Origin: CAG-533 sp964589375
GTDB lineage: Bacteria; Bacillota_I; Bacilli_A; RF39; UBA660
Direction of reading: 5' to 3'
Assembly: GCA_964589375.1 (NCBI GenBank)
Contig: CAZPSA010000002.1
Coordinates: 1-64,000, forward strand
Length of the DNA stretch: 64,000 nucleotides
Made by a program: the position numbers and the translations under genes. The notes below the pieces were generated by a model. It had not been told where the DNA came from, made no database searches, and saw only the letters and a program-made list of their open reading frames with translations. The number at the start of each line of letters is the position of its first letter. The first letter of the stretch is position 1. Positions 63,791 to 64,000 of the stretch are shown piece after piece.

Positions 63791-63976
63791 CTACCAACTT
63801 GATTTCTTTACGCCGGGAATTTTGCCTTCATTTGCTAAAGTTCTAAAGCAAATACGACATAATCCGAATTTACGTAAAACTCCATGAGGTCTTCCACATC
63901 TTGAGCAACGAGTATATGCTCTAACCTTAAATTTTGGAGTTCTTGAATTTTTAACTTTTAAACTTGTTTTAGCCAT
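63791..63976 (-). CDS. rpsN: Ribosomal protein S14, zinc-binding type
   Basis: 61 residues with two CxxC pairs (RCSRCGRPHG and GLCRICFR), the short C+ form common in Gram-positives, ending KIPGVKKSSW. First gene of the spc cluster visible; rplE would lie just beyond the window. Confidence 0.96.
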   Translation of the reverse strand: MAKTSLKVKNSRTPKFKVRAYTRCSRCGRPHGVLRKFGLCRICFRTLANEGKIPGVKKSSW

Positions 63977-64000
63977 AATATTCGCGCCTACTTTCTAAAT

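Overview
The window is very AT-rich, uses the standard code with TGA as stop (TGA ends adk, fmt and the 39328 methyltransferase, each in a 4-nt ATGA or GTGA overlap), and carries Gram-positive features: a Firmicutes-type S10/spc/alpha ribosomal tail, RNase J, SufB, ComEA/ComEC, an NPQTG sortase signal, a T7SSb-type EssC, SpoVS and a CotD-like coat protein. This suggests a low-GC Bacillota, probably from the Bacilli/Erysipelotrichia/Mollicutes-like gut lineages. SpoVS and CotD hint at sporulation. I cannot name the species. Nearly everything is on the minus strand; the exceptions are a small gene at 1175 and deoD at 55547. No rRNA, complete tRNA, CRISPR array, transposase, integrase or relaxase was seen, and no gene-free stretch exceeds 300 bases.

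Layout. 1-4.1 kb: SEDS protein, a small gene of unknown function, frameshifted rmuC, TVP38-like membrane protein, short rhodanese, TasA/camelysin-like exported protein. 4.1-20.7 kb: a type IV secretion-like locus (VirD4 coupling protein, lipoprotein, NlpC/P60 hydrolase, two small membrane-anchored proteins, M23-GH24 hydrolase, VirB4 split in two genes, PrgI/TcpE-like protein, VirB6-like channel, VirB2-like pilin) mixed with Tad-pilus-like parts (TadZ-like ATPase, TadE-like and Flp-like proteins) and two pilin-like proteins with a shared exported head domain. 20.7-25.7 kb: three surface proteins (threonine-stalk cadherin-like, NPQTG-anchored, and a large protein with cadherin-like repeats). 25.7-33.9 kb: a sparse type VII secretion locus (EssC, phage-tail-lysozyme protein, small helical protein, tandem-WXG protein, YukD/EsaB). 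34-49.9 kb: housekeeping genes (RNase J-like, deacetylase-like, ssb, sufB, spoVS, methyltransferase, AI-2E permease, phosphatidyltransferase, fmt, rpoZ), a second TasA-like protein, CotD-like coat protein, patatin and a frameshifted M14-VanY fusion. 50-55.5 kb: comEC, comEA and an M16 peptidase pair. 55.5 kb to the end: deoD, then convergently rplQ-rpoA-rpsK-rpsM-rpmJ-infA-map-adk-secY-rplO-rpsE-rplR-rplF-rpsH-rpsN, with no rpmD between rpsE and rplO.

How it fits together. The 4-26 kb region looks like a cell-envelope machine: two ATPases, a polytopic channel, pilins, wall hydrolases to open peptidoglycan, and surface proteins that could contact other cells. Without a relaxase or integrase in view it may be a domesticated protein-secretion or contact device rather than a mobile element. 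Several units have their own sigma-A-like promoters and terminators. The VirB2-like pilin is the clearest case: a consensus -35 and -10 in front and a hairpin behind. Two genes (rmuC and the M14-VanY fusion) carry late frameshifts that are either real decay or assembly errors.
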